A stretch of DNA of 64,000 bases from Pedobacter endophyticus (GCF_015679185.1 NZ_CP064939.1:4712001-4776000); one strand, 5' to 3'. Shown: positions 1 to 8,653, counted from the first letter of the stretch. Numbers and translations are program-made. The notes: generated by a model not told the origin, from the letters alone.

Positions 1-1071
1 ATCCTTTTAGGTAAGGCACCGGTTAACCAAGGTAACGATGTGAAGATAGAAGGTGGTTTGGTACAGCCGACAGGTAAGGATGAAAAAGCATATATTTATT
101 ATGGTGGTGCGGATGCCGCAGATAACTCTGGCGTAATGAAGTACGTTCGTATTGAGTTTGGCGGTATTGCTTACTCGGTTGATAATGAGATTAATGGTTT
201 AACATTGGGCGGTGTAGGTAACGGAACTACTTTAGATTATATCCAGATTTATCGTTCTGGCGATGATGCTTTCGAGTGGTTTGGAGGTACTGTAAACGCA
301 AAGCACTTATTGGCAATTGGCACATGGGATGACGATTTTGATACCGATTTTGGTTATTCAGGCAGCGTTCAGTTTGCTTTGGCACAACGTGTGGCAACAG
401 TGGCCGATCAATCACAATCGAATGGTTTCGAATCTGATAACAACGGAACAGGTACAGATCAAACCCCTAAAACTTCTGCGGTTTTCTCTAACGTTACCAT
501 TTTAGGCCCGATAAAAGCGGCAGGAGGTTCGTATAACGCAAACTATTATCACGGTGCTCAAATTCGTCGTAACTCATCAATCAGCATTTTAAATTCAGTA
601 ATCGCTGGTTTTCCAATTGGGGTTTATATCGATGATACCAAAGTAGTTACTGCAGGTTCTACTGCTGCAAACTTTACCGCAGGTAATATGGTTCTTGCCA
701 ACAACTTAATTTACGGAACTAAAGGCGCAGAGGTTAGCGTAAGCAATACAGCTGCTGCTGCCGCTATTGAAACTAAATTGCGTGCCGATAATACATTTGC
801 ACCAACACTTTTCGCAGCATCACTTTTCAGCTCACCGTATGCTTACGGAACAGATTTCGCAGCAAGTGGATCTGCAGCCGTAGCCAACTTTACCCTGTCA
901 GCATCGTCGGCAGCTGCAACAGGCGCTTCATTCACCAATGCTAAAGTAGCAGGTTCATATTTCGATAAAGTAGCTTATAAAGGTGCTTTTGGTACAGAGA
1001 ACTGGGCAGCTGGATGGGCCGCGGCCGATGCGCAAACGTTGGCTTACACTACGCCAGGTGCAGTAAAATAA
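1..1071 (+). CDS. C-terminal part of a secreted repeat-rich surface protein (5' end outside window)
   Basis: The frame is open from the first base, so the gene starts upstream; 356 residues are visible. They are rich in Gly, Ala, Asn, Thr and Ser with short repeating beta-strand-like segments, no transmembrane helix and no cysteine, which fits an extracytoplasmic beta-helix or beta-sandwich surface protein. Similar proteins in Bacteroidota often sit beside TonB-dependent receptors, but that neighbour would be off the window. No catalytic motif is recognised and the function is unknown. The end is clear: TAA followed by a strong terminator hairpin. Confidence 0.75.
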   Translation: MLLGKAPVNQGNDVKIEGGLVQPTGKDEKAYIYYGGADAADNSGVMKYVRIEFGGIAYSVDNEINGLTLGGVGNGTTLDYIQIYRSGDDAFEWFGGTVNAKHLLAIGTWDDDFDTDFGYSGSVQFALAQRVATVADQSQSNGFESDNNGTGTDQTPKTSAVFSNVTILGPIKAAGGSYNANYYHGAQIRRNSSISILNSVIAGFPIGVYIDDTKVVTAGSTAANFTAGNMVLANNLIYGTKGAEVSVSNTAAAAAIETKLRADNTFAPTLFAASLFSSPYAYGTDFAASGSAAVANFTLSASSAAATGASFTNAKVAGSYFDKVAYKGAFGTENWAAGWAAADAQTLAYTTPGAVK

Positions 1072-1094
1072 GAAACGCAATAGCATATCCTATT

Positions 1095-1127
1095 AAAAAG
1101 GGCCAGAAGTTATTTCTGGCCCTTTTT
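1095..1127 (+). terminator. Rho-independent terminator
   Basis: A-rich 5' side, stem AAGGGCCAGAA with TTCTGGCCCTT around a short loop, then a T run. It lies just after the stop of the surface-protein gene. Confidence 0.85.
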
Positions 1128-1144
1128 TATTATTTAGAAGGGTA

Positions 1145-1190
1145 GTCATCCGATGAATAACAGGCATTGTGTATATATTCATCGGATGAC
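1145..1190. repeat. REP-like inverted repeat, family GTCATCCGATGAATA, copy 1
   Basis: Perfect 15-bp arms GTCATCCGATGAATA and TATTCATCGGATGAC flank a 16-nt loop. A nearly identical second copy starts 94 bp on; related copies lie at 37634 and 38233. The element is intergenic. Confidence 0.85.
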
Positions 1191-1238
1191 TTACTCAACT
1201 GTATTTCATCAGATGAAAAACCGATGTTGCGCCAGATA

Positions 1239-1284
1239 GTCATCCGATGAATAATAGGCGTTGTGTATATATTCATCGGATGAC
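1239..1284. repeat. REP-like inverted repeat, family GTCATCCGATGAATA, copy 2
   Basis: Same 15-bp arms as the copy at 1145, and the loop differs at only two positions. Between the two copies is a degenerate half (TTTCATCAGATGAAA). The pair fills the gap between convergent genes. Confidence 0.85.
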
Positions 1285-1303
1285 TTACTGGACGAAATAG
1301 TCA

Positions 1304-1612
1304 TTAAATGGCAACAGGCTTCGTCTTTTTAACCGTCGGCTTTTTGGTGCTAACTGCCGAAGCGTTATCTGGCGTTGCAATTGGCTGCCCTTCCTCATCT
1401 TTAATAAATGCTGTTATCGAATCGTCTTTAGGATGTACGGAGATTTTTTTCGAAAGTTGTTTGGCGAATTTTTCAATCACTTTATCGGTCTTTTTCGCTT
1501 TGCCGAACTGACCAAGTACTTCGTTAAATGCTACAACTAATTTCGATTCTAATTCTTTGCGTAATTTTTTGTTTTCGGAGGTGCTTTTCGATTTGGATTT
1601 ATGCTTTTTCAT
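1304..1612 (-). CDS. small lysine-rich hypothetical protein
   Basis: 102 residues. The N-terminus is a Lys/Ser-rich basic stretch, followed by a predicted helical segment (about 17-60) and a Thr/Lys-rich tail. There is no signal peptide, membrane segment or known motif. The basic ends suggest contact with nucleic acid, but that is inference only. The overlapping plus-strand frame is a shadow of this gene. It reads away from the small membrane-protein gene at 1764. Confidence 0.55.
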   Translation of the reverse strand: MKKHKSKSKSTSENKKLRKELESKLVVAFNEVLGQFGKAKKTDKVIEKFAKQLSKKISVHPKDDSITAFIKDEEGQPIATPDNASAVSTKKPTVKKTKPVAI

Positions 1613-1763
1613 TTAATTTTCAGGGATTTTCCCAAAGGTAATCGATCGGCAAGTTAAATTAATATTATGATTATGTTAACTCATCTTCGGCAACTTAACA
1701 TTAAGATTTTTTGACGTAAATTGGCTGATATCGAGCAGTTTAATTAGTCTATTGATACAAGTT

Positions 1764-1913
1764 ATGAACTATCCAATCTTAATTTCAGTAATCGTGTTGG
1801 TCGCTCTGTTGATTGTATTTCTGATCAGGCGAAACCGAAAAGACAAAAAGGAATTTGAAAAGGAAGTAATCGATTCGGAACTTCCGCCGAAAGAAGATAA
1901 AGAAAACATTTAA
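1764..1913 (+). CDS. single-pass small membrane protein (49 aa)
   Basis: ATG to TAA encodes 49 residues: a hydrophobic helix at about residues 4-20, then RRNRKDKK and an acidic, Glu-rich cytoplasmic tail. The helix followed by arginines predicts an N-out/C-in single-pass inner-membrane protein. Small proteins of this shape are common in Bacteroidota genomes and have no assigned function. The TAA shares bases with the stop of the convergent gene at 1910, so the two genes end inside a single TTAA. Confidence 0.6.
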   Translation: MNYPILISVIVLVALLIVFLIRRNRKDKKEFEKEVIDSELPPKEDKENI

Positions 1914-2185
1914 AAGTTGCTTCCCTGCGCTACTTCTCCGCCCAGATCGAGCGTGTTCTGAAAATCTTCCAGATAGCTTAATAGGTGCCTCTCAGCGGTC
2001 GCGTACGAAGTAAAGGTCGATGCCGGCTCGTTTGCATCTGCAGCGCTCTTGCTTTTAAAAAATAAGCTGATCTGAAAAGTAAACGTGTTCGCATCATGCA
2101 CGGGCGACAATATTCTGGCTTTAACGGCATGGCCATGAATTTCTACGAAAAACTCTTTTAAAACGGTGTAAATTACGATGGCCAT
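1910..2185 (-). CDS. hypothetical protein (91 aa)
   Basis: The frame opens at 2212, but the internal ATG at 2185 gives a more natural N-terminus (MAIVIYTVLKEF). The 91 residues look like a small soluble alpha/beta protein with alternating beta strands and a C-terminal helix; there are no cysteines and no signal. No family is recognised. Its stop overlaps the stop of the plus-strand gene at 1764-1913 in the palindrome TTAA. Confidence 0.5.
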   Translation of the reverse strand: MAIVIYTVLKEFFVEIHGHAVKARILSPVHDANTFTFQISLFFKSKSAADANEPASTFTSYATAERHLLSYLEDFQNTLDLGGEVAQGSNF

Positions 2186-2312
2186 AATGCAAATGTAGGG
2201 TATAAGTTGCAACTAAAATACTGCAAATACCTTGTCATTGATGCAGCGCAGCAATAAGATAACATTGCGTTAATAATTAATTAACATTATGGTAACCTTG
2301 CTTGTGCAGTTG

Positions 2313-3518
2313 CTAATTTCCCGGCTCGTAGGCATAAACCACTTCGAATCGCATATTTTTTAGTTTTGTTGCAACTTGCCCAATTTTGAGATCCTGCGGT
2401 TGAGGCGTTGGTTCGCAAAACGAGTACTTTCTACCTTTGTAGGTTACAAAATCGCCAACGGGTTTATCAAACTGAACGGCCATGGTTAAATGTGTAGGAT
2501 ACAGCAGCGCAACCATCGGCAAATCGTAAATCTCTTTTACCAGATAAAAAAACAGCGCAGCCCGATCGTCGCAATCGCTGTACTTGTTTATCAAGGTCTG
2601 CTCAGGCGATAAACGCTTTTCCTTTCCAAAGTTTTCATCATCATTTTCATAGAGAAAAGCGTATCGGGTAAACCTCATTAAATAGTCAACGCCTTTTTTT
2701 TGGTCCATTCCCTTCAGGTTCTGTTTCAAAACAGGAATCAGCGAACTGTAGGTTTCCCTGCTCAACGGGATATTAAAATAGCTTTCGAAATTTACACCGG
2801 GATAGTTCTTAAAAATTGCTTCAACATCCTCGTTTATCTTTAGCTTAAAATGATACGTGTTCTGCTTATAGCTAAAAGATAGATCTTTCTCTTCGTAGCT
2901 TTCAGGCTTAAAATCGGGCAGCCTCGTTACCTGGTAGGTAAAGGAATTTTTTGCTTCGGCAAAAGCCAGGTTTATGGGCTTATAGGTATCGGCCTGCTGG
3001 AATAATTTTCCGTAATCGTGGTAGTTCAAACAAGTATATTTATGTCCATCGATCATAAAAAACGGTATATCGCTAATATCTTCCTCGTTTCGAACATAAA
3101 AGATGATCTGCTTATTGCCGACAGCAATTTTGGCATCGTAGCCGCACTTGCTCAATAGAAACCACTTATATAGGGTGTAACGAAAATAATTTTCGGCCTT
3201 GGGACTGATCTGCTGGGCGGTTTTTCTAATCAACTGATAATAAATCCAGTCATTAAGCTCATGTTCCTTTCTATAGGTCTTTAAGTTTTCAACGAGTTGA
3301 TCGCCGTCACTTACCGATATTTCTCGATAGAACTTTGCAACCCCGAGGTCAGTGGCTTCGTTAGGAACGTGTATTAAAAACGTCGAATCCACTTCAAAAT
3401 TGAAGGTGCCGTCGTAAAAGTCAAAAGAATACCGTTGCGCCTTTGTAAAAATGCACATCAACATCAGGCACAAAATAAAAAATGACCTTTTAAAATAAAC
3501 GGTTAGCCTTGGTATCAA
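2313..3518 (-). CDS. secreted transglutaminase-like protein
   Basis: 401 residues with a basic start and hydrophobic segment (about 11-26) ending in TKAQ, a likely Sec signal peptide. The body carries a transglutaminase/protease-like core near the C-terminus: C316 in the context YSDCDDRAAL, H343 in PTHLTMAV and E369 in FCEPTPQ, in the Cys-His-Asp/Glu order of that superfamily. The product is probably periplasmic and could cleave or cross-link amide bonds; the substrate is unknown. It stands alone, and nothing adjacent points to a pathway. Confidence 0.7.
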   Translation of the reverse strand: MIPRLTVYFKRSFFILCLMLMCIFTKAQRYSFDFYDGTFNFEVDSTFLIHVPNEATDLGVAKFYREISVSDGDQLVENLKTYRKEHELNDWIYYQLIRKTAQQISPKAENYFRYTLYKWFLLSKCGYDAKIAVGNKQIIFYVRNEEDISDIPFFMIDGHKYTCLNYHDYGKLFQQADTYKPINLAFAEAKNSFTYQVTRLPDFKPESYEEKDLSFSYKQNTYHFKLKINEDVEAIFKNYPGVNFESYFNIPLSRETYSSLIPVLKQNLKGMDQKKGVDYLMRFTRYAFLYENDDENFGKEKRLSPEQTLINKYSDCDDRAALFFYLVKEIYDLPMVALLYPTHLTMAVQFDKPVGDFVTYKGRKYSFCEPTPQPQDLKIGQVATKLKNMRFEVVYAYEPGN

Positions 3519-3671
3519 ATCCTCGGGTATTTGGTTGATTAAATTTACATATTCTTAACTTAAAATCAACAATTTCTTTATGTTAAGTCGGCCAGCACAA
3601 CATTACCATAAGTTAACACCGCCATTGGTGCATTTACAAAAACTTTCTGCCGCTATTGGGGTTTCATTGAT

Positions 3672-3887
3672 ATGGAATTTCCACATGAACTAAAAGACCT
3701 GTACCCGGATAAAATCATCGAGGTTAGGGGAAACGCAGAAGCGCTTACGGTAATCGTAAAGGCAAACGTAAATATCAATGAGTTTTCAGGCGAACTGAGA
3801 GAAAAATACAATCATCTCGATAATCCGCATATTCTATTCATCAAACATGAGGATAAACAGGATTTTGAGCGGCTCATTTTAGAATGA
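3672..3887 (+). CDS. hypothetical small acidic protein (71 aa)
   Basis: 71 residues starting MEFPHELKDLYPDK, with alternating strands and helices and no cysteine, signal or membrane segment. No family is recognised. It is monocistronic, and the shared hairpin at 3994 terminates it. Confidence 0.5.
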   Translation: MEFPHELKDLYPDKIIEVRGNAEALTVIVKANVNINEFSGELREKYNHLDNPHILFIKHEDKQDFERLILE

Positions 3888-3993
3888 AAATATAACATAA
3901 TAACAGTTAATTAATGTACTGTTAACATCGTAACCTCATATTTGTGGCATAAATATTTGGTTAGTATTTATAAAGTTTAGGTTAGTTGATAAT

Positions 3994-4023
3994 AAAATAC
4001 CCAGGTGGATGCCTGGGTATTTT
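3994..4023. terminator. bidirectional terminator hairpin
   Basis: Stem AAATACCCAGG with CCTGGGTATTT, loop of 6 nt, with an A run on one side and a T run on the other. It can stop both the gene at 3672 (+) and the acyltransferase gene at 4035 (-). Confidence 0.85.
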
Positions 4024-4034
4024 TATTTTTAAGC

Positions 4035-5786
4035 CTATAAGTTTTTTCCGAGTTTTTCCAACATTTCTGGTGGGATATTGTGTGTATCAACCACTAAGAA
4101 ACCATCCAGGCAATCAGAGAATTTGGGGTCGATGTTAAACGAGATAATCTTCGCATTCAGGTTCATATATTGCCTTAGCAATACCGGAATTTTAATGTGC
4201 GAGTTTTCGATATCACCGATTATGCTGTCTAAATCCTTAAACGATTCGCTACTTTCTACCAATGTATCGGTTGCAATGGGCAACAAGTCTGCTTTAAATT
4301 TATTACGTGGCTTTACGTACTTTGCCATTTCGTAATCGAAATGGTTTTTTGTAATATAATCAACAATCAGGGCCTTGCTAAACTTCGAAAAGCTATTGCT
4401 AATGCTCACCGGGCCGAACATATAACGGTATTGCGGATTATCGATCAGGTACTTTAAAATGCCTTTCCACAACAAGAAAAGTGGTAGGGGTTTACCCTGA
4501 TATTCTTTTCTGATCCACGATCGGCCCAGCTCAATACCCTGTCTTAGCATCGGGTAAAACTGATCTTTCATCTTAAACAGCTCCGAAAGATAAAAACCAC
4601 GGCGACCCATGCTTTCCAAAATTTCATCGCCTTTGCCAATCCGATAAGCGCCAACAATGTTTTCCAGCTCCCGGTCCCAAATAAACAAGTGATTATAGTA
4701 AATATCGTAGTTATCGAGATCGATTTTTTTATTTGTCCCTTCGCCAACCTCACGGAAGGTGATTTCCCTCAGTCGACCAATTTCACGTAAAATATTGGGG
4801 ATTTTTAAAGTAGGAACAATGTATACTTCATAATTCTTTTCCGTCCACACCCTGAAATTTTCCAGCGTTTCAACCTCGTCTTTTATTAATGTTCTCGAAG
4901 TTTCTTCAATTACCGGTGTCGGCTTTTTCTTGATCTTAAACAAATTTAGCGGGTTAAACAGCTTTTTTTCCTGATCGAGGCCAACACCGAGGGCATATGT
5001 GCGGGCACGCAAAAAATCCATCAGTTTGTTGCTGCTGTTCATGTGCGAAACCTCGGCAGGCGCAATGGCCTTTCCAACCCTCACCTTAATGGCCAGTCCC
5101 TGCTTATTTAAAAACTCAGACGGTAGCTTAGCGGTGCGCAGTGTAGGGTGTATGAAACTTAAAATATTAAATAATACGCCGTTATTGCCATGAAAATAAA
5201 TAGGAACAACTGGCACTTTGGCCTTTGCTATTAATTTACCAACAACGGGATGCCACATCCTGTCAGTAACCTGTTGCGCATCCAGTTTAAAGGTAGAAAC
5301 CTCTCCGGCAGGGAAAATACCAATGGGTGTTCCGTTTCTCAATAAATCGAAAGTAGTTTTCAAGCCGCTTATGCTCGAGGTGTGCTGCACGTTTTCGAAA
5401 GGGTTAACGGCAACAAAAAACTCGTCAAGATTGGGGATCTTCTTCAAAATAAAGTTTACCATTACCTTGGCATCGGGCCTTACGGTACATAAAAGCTTAA
5501 CAAGCGCCAGGCCCTCAACGCCGCCATACGGGTGATTTGCAATGGCAATGAAAGGCCCCGTTTTTGGGATATTATTTAAATCATCTTCGTCAAACTCGAT
5601 CGAAACGCCAATTGTTTCCAATATCTTATCTACGAACTCTAAGCCCTTAAAGTGTTGGTTTTGAGCAAAAACATCGTTAATGTCGTTCAGTTTCATGATT
5701 TCCATCATCAAGCCTGCTAAACCTGGTACTCCGAGCTTATCTATCTTTGTCGCCTTGGCAAACTCAGACGTAGTTATGATCTTCAT
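4035..5786 (-). CDS. olsF: OlsF-like bifunctional acyltransferase (aminolipid synthesis)
   Basis: 583 residues in two parts. Residues about 60-290 form a PlsC/LPLAT domain: NHPYGGVEG (His85, with E in place of the usual spaced Asp), FPAGEVS (158-164) and VPVVPIYFHG (191-200). Residues about 310-490 form a hemolysin/GNAT-type N-acyltransferase (OlsB-like). In characterised OlsF proteins the C-terminal domain N-acylates an amino acid with a 3-hydroxyacyl chain and the N-terminal domain adds the second chain, giving ornithine lipid. The same domain pair could instead make glycine or glycylserine lipids, which are known in this phylum, so the head group is not settled. Divergent from the HhH gene. 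Confidence 0.8.
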   Translation of the reverse strand: MKIITTSEFAKATKIDKLGVPGLAGLMMEIMKLNDINDVFAQNQHFKGLEFVDKILETIGVSIEFDEDDLNNIPKTGPFIAIANHPYGGVEGLALVKLLCTVRPDAKVMVNFILKKIPNLDEFFVAVNPFENVQHTSSISGLKTTFDLLRNGTPIGIFPAGEVSTFKLDAQQVTDRMWHPVVGKLIAKAKVPVVPIYFHGNNGVLFNILSFIHPTLRTAKLPSEFLNKQGLAIKVRVGKAIAPAEVSHMNSSNKLMDFLRARTYALGVGLDQEKKLFNPLNLFKIKKKPTPVIEETSRTLIKDEVETLENFRVWTEKNYEVYIVPTLKIPNILREIGRLREITFREVGEGTNKKIDLDNYDIYYNHLFIWDRELENIVGAYRIGKGDEILESMGRRGFYLSELFKMKDQFYPMLRQGIELGRSWIRKEYQGKPLPLFLLWKGILKYLIDNPQYRYMFGPVSISNSFSKFSKALIVDYITKNHFDYEMAKYVKPRNKFKADLLPIATDTLVESSESFKDLDSIIGDIENSHIKIPVLLRQYMNLNAKIISFNIDPKFSDCLDGFLVVDTHNIPPEMLEKLGKNL

Positions 5787-5876
5787 ATAAATTTCTGGTT
5801 GTTGATATGCAAAACCTGTGCGTTTTGCAATCCCAAAAATAAGATTTATATTTATAATACGTACGTCATATCACAC

Positions 5877-6773
5877 ATGAGAATTTTCCTCAACACACAT
5901 TTTGGTTTCAGTAAAGGTCAATTTAATGGTTTAATACTGTTGATTTTCATCATTGCCTGCCTCAAGCTTTTTCCGGTAGTGTACGGCATTTACAGGCCGC
6001 TGGAAGAAGATGATCTGCAGCTGATTTCGCAGATTAACAAAATCGAAATCAGCAGTGAGCACAATGCTACGTACACTCGCAAACGCACAACTGATTCACG
6101 TTTCATAAAGCCTCCCACGCTGTTTACGTTCGATCCGAATACGCTGAGCGCCGGTGGTTGGAGCAGCCTGGGCCTGTCGCCAAAACAAGCGCAGGCAATT
6201 GTAAATTACACGGCCAAGGGTGGCAGGTTCTATAAACGCGAGGATCTTCAAAAAATGTATACCATTTCGCCAGAAATGTATAAAAAGCTACTGCCTTATG
6301 TAAAAATTGAGGCGAACGAAAAAAATAATAAACAGGAATCTCTTTATGCCAAAAAGGAATTTGTGAAAAAAGCACCAGTAATAGTCGATATTAATACTGC
6401 AGATTCTGCACAGCTTGATGAAATAAAGGGAATAGGAGGGGCTTTTGCTAATCGTATATTAAGGTACAGGCAAAAATTGGGTGGTTTTTATAGAAAAGAG
6501 CAATTAATGGAGGTGTATGGTTTAGATTCGGCAAAATACAACGAGATTAAAGGGCAAATTTCGATGAGTTCCGTAGCACTTAAAACGATCAATATTAATA
6601 CGGCCCAGTTTAGCGATCTAAAACCGAACCCTTACCTTACCTATAAACAAATGAACGCCATTATTCAATACCGGAAACAACATGGCAGCTACAAAGGCCC
6701 GGCCGATTTAAAGAAAGTTGCAATCCTAACTCAGCAGGTTATCGATCAGATAACGCCTTATATTTCTTTCTAA
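5877..6773 (+). CDS. helix-hairpin-helix DNA-binding protein (ComEA-like), membrane anchored
   Basis: The frame opens at 5799, but the ATG at 5877 (MRIFLNTHFGF) gives a sensible N-terminus, 298 residues. One hydrophobic segment (about residues 15-33) anchors it, followed by three helix-hairpin-helix repeats. The middle one is canonical: VDINTADSAQLDEIKGIGGAFANRILRYR-type, with the motif GIGGAFANRI. The other two are NPNTLSAGGW... and NINTAQFSDL.... ComEA-type proteins bind DNA outside the cytoplasm during uptake, which is a possible role here. No other competence gene is visible nearby. Confidence 0.75.
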   Translation: MRIFLNTHFGFSKGQFNGLILLIFIIACLKLFPVVYGIYRPLEEDDLQLISQINKIEISSEHNATYTRKRTTDSRFIKPPTLFTFDPNTLSAGGWSSLGLSPKQAQAIVNYTAKGGRFYKREDLQKMYTISPEMYKKLLPYVKIEANEKNNKQESLYAKKEFVKKAPVIVDINTADSAQLDEIKGIGGAFANRILRYRQKLGGFYRKEQLMEVYGLDSAKYNEIKGQISMSSVALKTININTAQFSDLKPNPYLTYKQMNAIIQYRKQHGSYKGPADLKKVAILTQQVIDQITPYISF

Positions 6774-6823
6774 TTTTTTAGGATAGATACTACTGCCATG
6801 TCAACATCAGATGTCGTACCGAT

Positions 6824-6884
6824 TGTCATCTTGAGCGGAGTCGAAAGGTAGGTAGATTGGGCTTCGACTCCGCTCAGCCTGACA
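6824..6884. repeat. REP-like inverted repeat, GAGCGGAGTCGAA family
   Basis: Arms TGTCATCTTGAGCGGAGTCG at 6824 and its near complement ending at 6884. Related half-sites occur at 22846, 37466, 46766 and 55400. This repeat type is widespread between genes in Bacteroidota. Confidence 0.75.
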
Positions 6885-7074
6885 ACATATCGTTGACACA
6901 ACACTGCCGTCATTGCGATTTAAAATTCGCTGTCATCCTTATTTCCATTTTATTGCAGAAAAGCGATTGGAATGACGGTGCTTTTACGATCAATCGCGAG
7001 GGTCGCTTTAAAAGGAGGTGAGTAGAGAAATCTTTTTGCAAAGGCACGTCCAAAGATTTCTCGGCCATGCTTGA

Positions 7075-7092
7075 ATCCGATAGCTATCGGAT
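7075..7092. repeat. 18-bp perfect palindrome ATCCGATAGCTATCGGAT
   Basis: Perfect palindrome followed by GACG. A copy differing only at the centre lies at 37601-37618, and a decayed one near 24066. The outer part matches the arms of the GTCATCCGATGAATA family. Confidence 0.75.
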
Positions 7093-7307
7093 GACGATTT
7101 TTGATTGTTTTCACGTATTATATACAACCCATTTTAAATATTTCAAAAAAATTATTTATCCGTTTCAGTTGTATCGCTATCCTTTAAAATTTGTCGATCT
7201 ATTAAATGAACCGAATACCAATTCATTCTGCATGGGCGCAAATAATTGATGGCCAGTTACTATAAAATAAATGTTTATCATTGCCCACTAACTAAGATAT
7301 AAACCAA

Positions 7308-8459
7308 ATGGATGTAAGTTTTGATTTTGCTGAAACAGAGACTCAGAAAAGCGTAAGGGCAATGGTTCGCGATTTTGCCGAGAGGAACATTCGTCCTAAT
7401 ATAATGGAGTGGGACGAAGCTCAGCATTTTCCTGTCGAATTATTTAAACAATTGGGCGAATTGGGATTAATGGGTGTTTTGGTGCCTGTGGAGTACGGAG
7501 GTTCGGGTTTTGGATACCAGGAATATGTTGATGTAATTGTAGAAGTGGCCAGGGTTTGCGGCTCTATTGGTTTATCGTTGGCAGCACACAATTCATTATG
7601 TACAGGCCATATTTTAGCTTTCGCAACTGAAGAGCAAAAACAAAAATGGCTGCCGAAGCTGGCAACAGCGGAATGGATTGGGGCCTGGGGATTAACCGAG
7701 GCTAATACCGGATCGGATGCGTTAAGAATGATGACCACAGCTGTTGAAGATGGCGACGATTACATTATTAACGGCGCCAAAAACTGGATCACACATGGCA
7801 AAAGCGGCGATATTGCCGTCGTAATGGTAAGAACGGGTGAACAGGGAAGCTCGAAAGGAATTTCGGCTATTGTTGTAGAGCGTGGCACACCAGGTTTTTC
7901 GGCAGGAAAAAAGGAAAATAAACTCGGCATGCGTGCATCAGAAACTACAGAAATGATTTTTGATAATTGCAGAGTGCCGAAAGCAAACTTGCTTGGAAAT
8001 GTTGGGGAGGGGTTTAAACAGGCGATGAAAGTACTTGATGGCGGCAGAATATCTATCGCCGCACTGGCTTTGGGTATTGCAAAAGGTGCTTTTGATGCCG
8101 CCGTGTCTTACTCCAAACAACGCCACCAGTTCGGGCAGCCAATTTCCAGCTTCCAGGCCATCAGTTTTAAACTTGCCGATATGGCCACAGAAGTAGAGGC
8201 TGCAGAGTTGCTGATTCGCCAGGCTGCGGATTTAAAGAACAGGCACTTACCAATGACGAAAGAATCGGCTATGGCAAAGTATTTCGCCTCAGAAGTATCG
8301 GTTAAAGTAGCAACTGAAGCGGTACAGATATTTGGAGGCTACGGTTATACAAAGGACTTTCCGGTAGAAAAATTTTATCGCGATAGTAAACTGTGTACAA
8401 TAGGCGAGGGAACATCCGAAATACAAAAAATTGTAATCGCCAGAGAAATACTTGCGTAA
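7308..8459 (+). CDS. acyl-CoA dehydrogenase (short/branched-chain type)
   Basis: 383 residues, full family length. The N-terminal helical domain, the middle beta domain with WGLTEANTGSD and the KNWITHG segment, and the C-terminal helical domain are intact. RHQFGQPISSFQ and IFGGYGYTKDFPVEKFYRD are typical FAD-binding segments, and E367 in GEGTSEIQK is at the usual catalytic-base position. The enzyme oxidises an acyl-CoA to the trans-2-enoyl-CoA and passes electrons to electron-transfer flavoprotein, as in fatty-acid or branched-chain amino-acid breakdown. Chain-length preference cannot be read from sequence. It stands alone, followed by a repeat array and a terminator. Confidence 0.93.
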   Translation: MDVSFDFAETETQKSVRAMVRDFAERNIRPNIMEWDEAQHFPVELFKQLGELGLMGVLVPVEYGGSGFGYQEYVDVIVEVARVCGSIGLSLAAHNSLCTGHILAFATEEQKQKWLPKLATAEWIGAWGLTEANTGSDALRMMTTAVEDGDDYIINGAKNWITHGKSGDIAVVMVRTGEQGSSKGISAIVVERGTPGFSAGKKENKLGMRASETTEMIFDNCRVPKANLLGNVGEGFKQAMKVLDGGRISIAALALGIAKGAFDAAVSYSKQRHQFGQPISSFQAISFKLADMATEVEAAELLIRQAADLKNRHLPMTKESAMAKYFASEVSVKVATEAVQIFGGYGYTKDFPVEKFYRDSKLCTIGEGTSEIQKIVIAREILA

Positions 8460-8613
8460 GGCTAAAGCTAAAAGGTTAAAGCTAAAAGGCGAAAGCTGAA
8501 AGACCAAAGCTAAAAGTCGAAAGCTGAAAGGCCAAAGTTAAAAGGCTAAAGCTAAAAGTCGAAAGGCCAAAGCTGAGAAATCAAGGGTGAAAGACCGAGG
8601 CTGAGAGACAAAG
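8460..8613. repeat. degenerate heptanucleotide array, about 22 units in exact 7-nt register
   Basis: Starting one base after the stop codon, the sequence reads as consecutive 7-mers with a fixed AAAG core and a variable triplet: AAAGCTA, AAAGGTT, AAAGCTA, AAAGGCG, AAAGCTG, AAAGACC and so on. The register is kept without a single indel for about 154 bp, and the core decays near the 3' end. It is not translated. Confidence 0.85.
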
Positions 8614-8653
8614 CGTGCTTACTTTCTAGCAGCTAAACAAACTAATACAAATC

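Larger units (their letters stand above)
6774..7307. other. 534-bp intergenic region rich in inverted repeats
   Basis: No credible gene. It contains an inverted repeat with arms around 6824-6845 and 6863-6884 (core GAGCGGAGTCGAA/TTCGACTCCGCTC), a second, looser pair around 6931-6977 (CTGTCATCC.../...GAATGACGG), a third at about 7025-7062 (GAGAAATCTTT/AAAGATTTCTC) and a perfect 18-bp palindrome at 7075-7092. A 60-codon frame at 7067 starts inside the palindrome and looks spurious. Confidence 0.7.

Noticed and set aside
7067..7249. 60-codon gene
   Set aside because: Starts inside an 18-bp palindromic repeat, no promoter or family, composition not protein-like.
8460..8613. CRISPR array
   Set aside because: Units are 7 nt with no spacer of 25-40 nt and no cas gene nearby.
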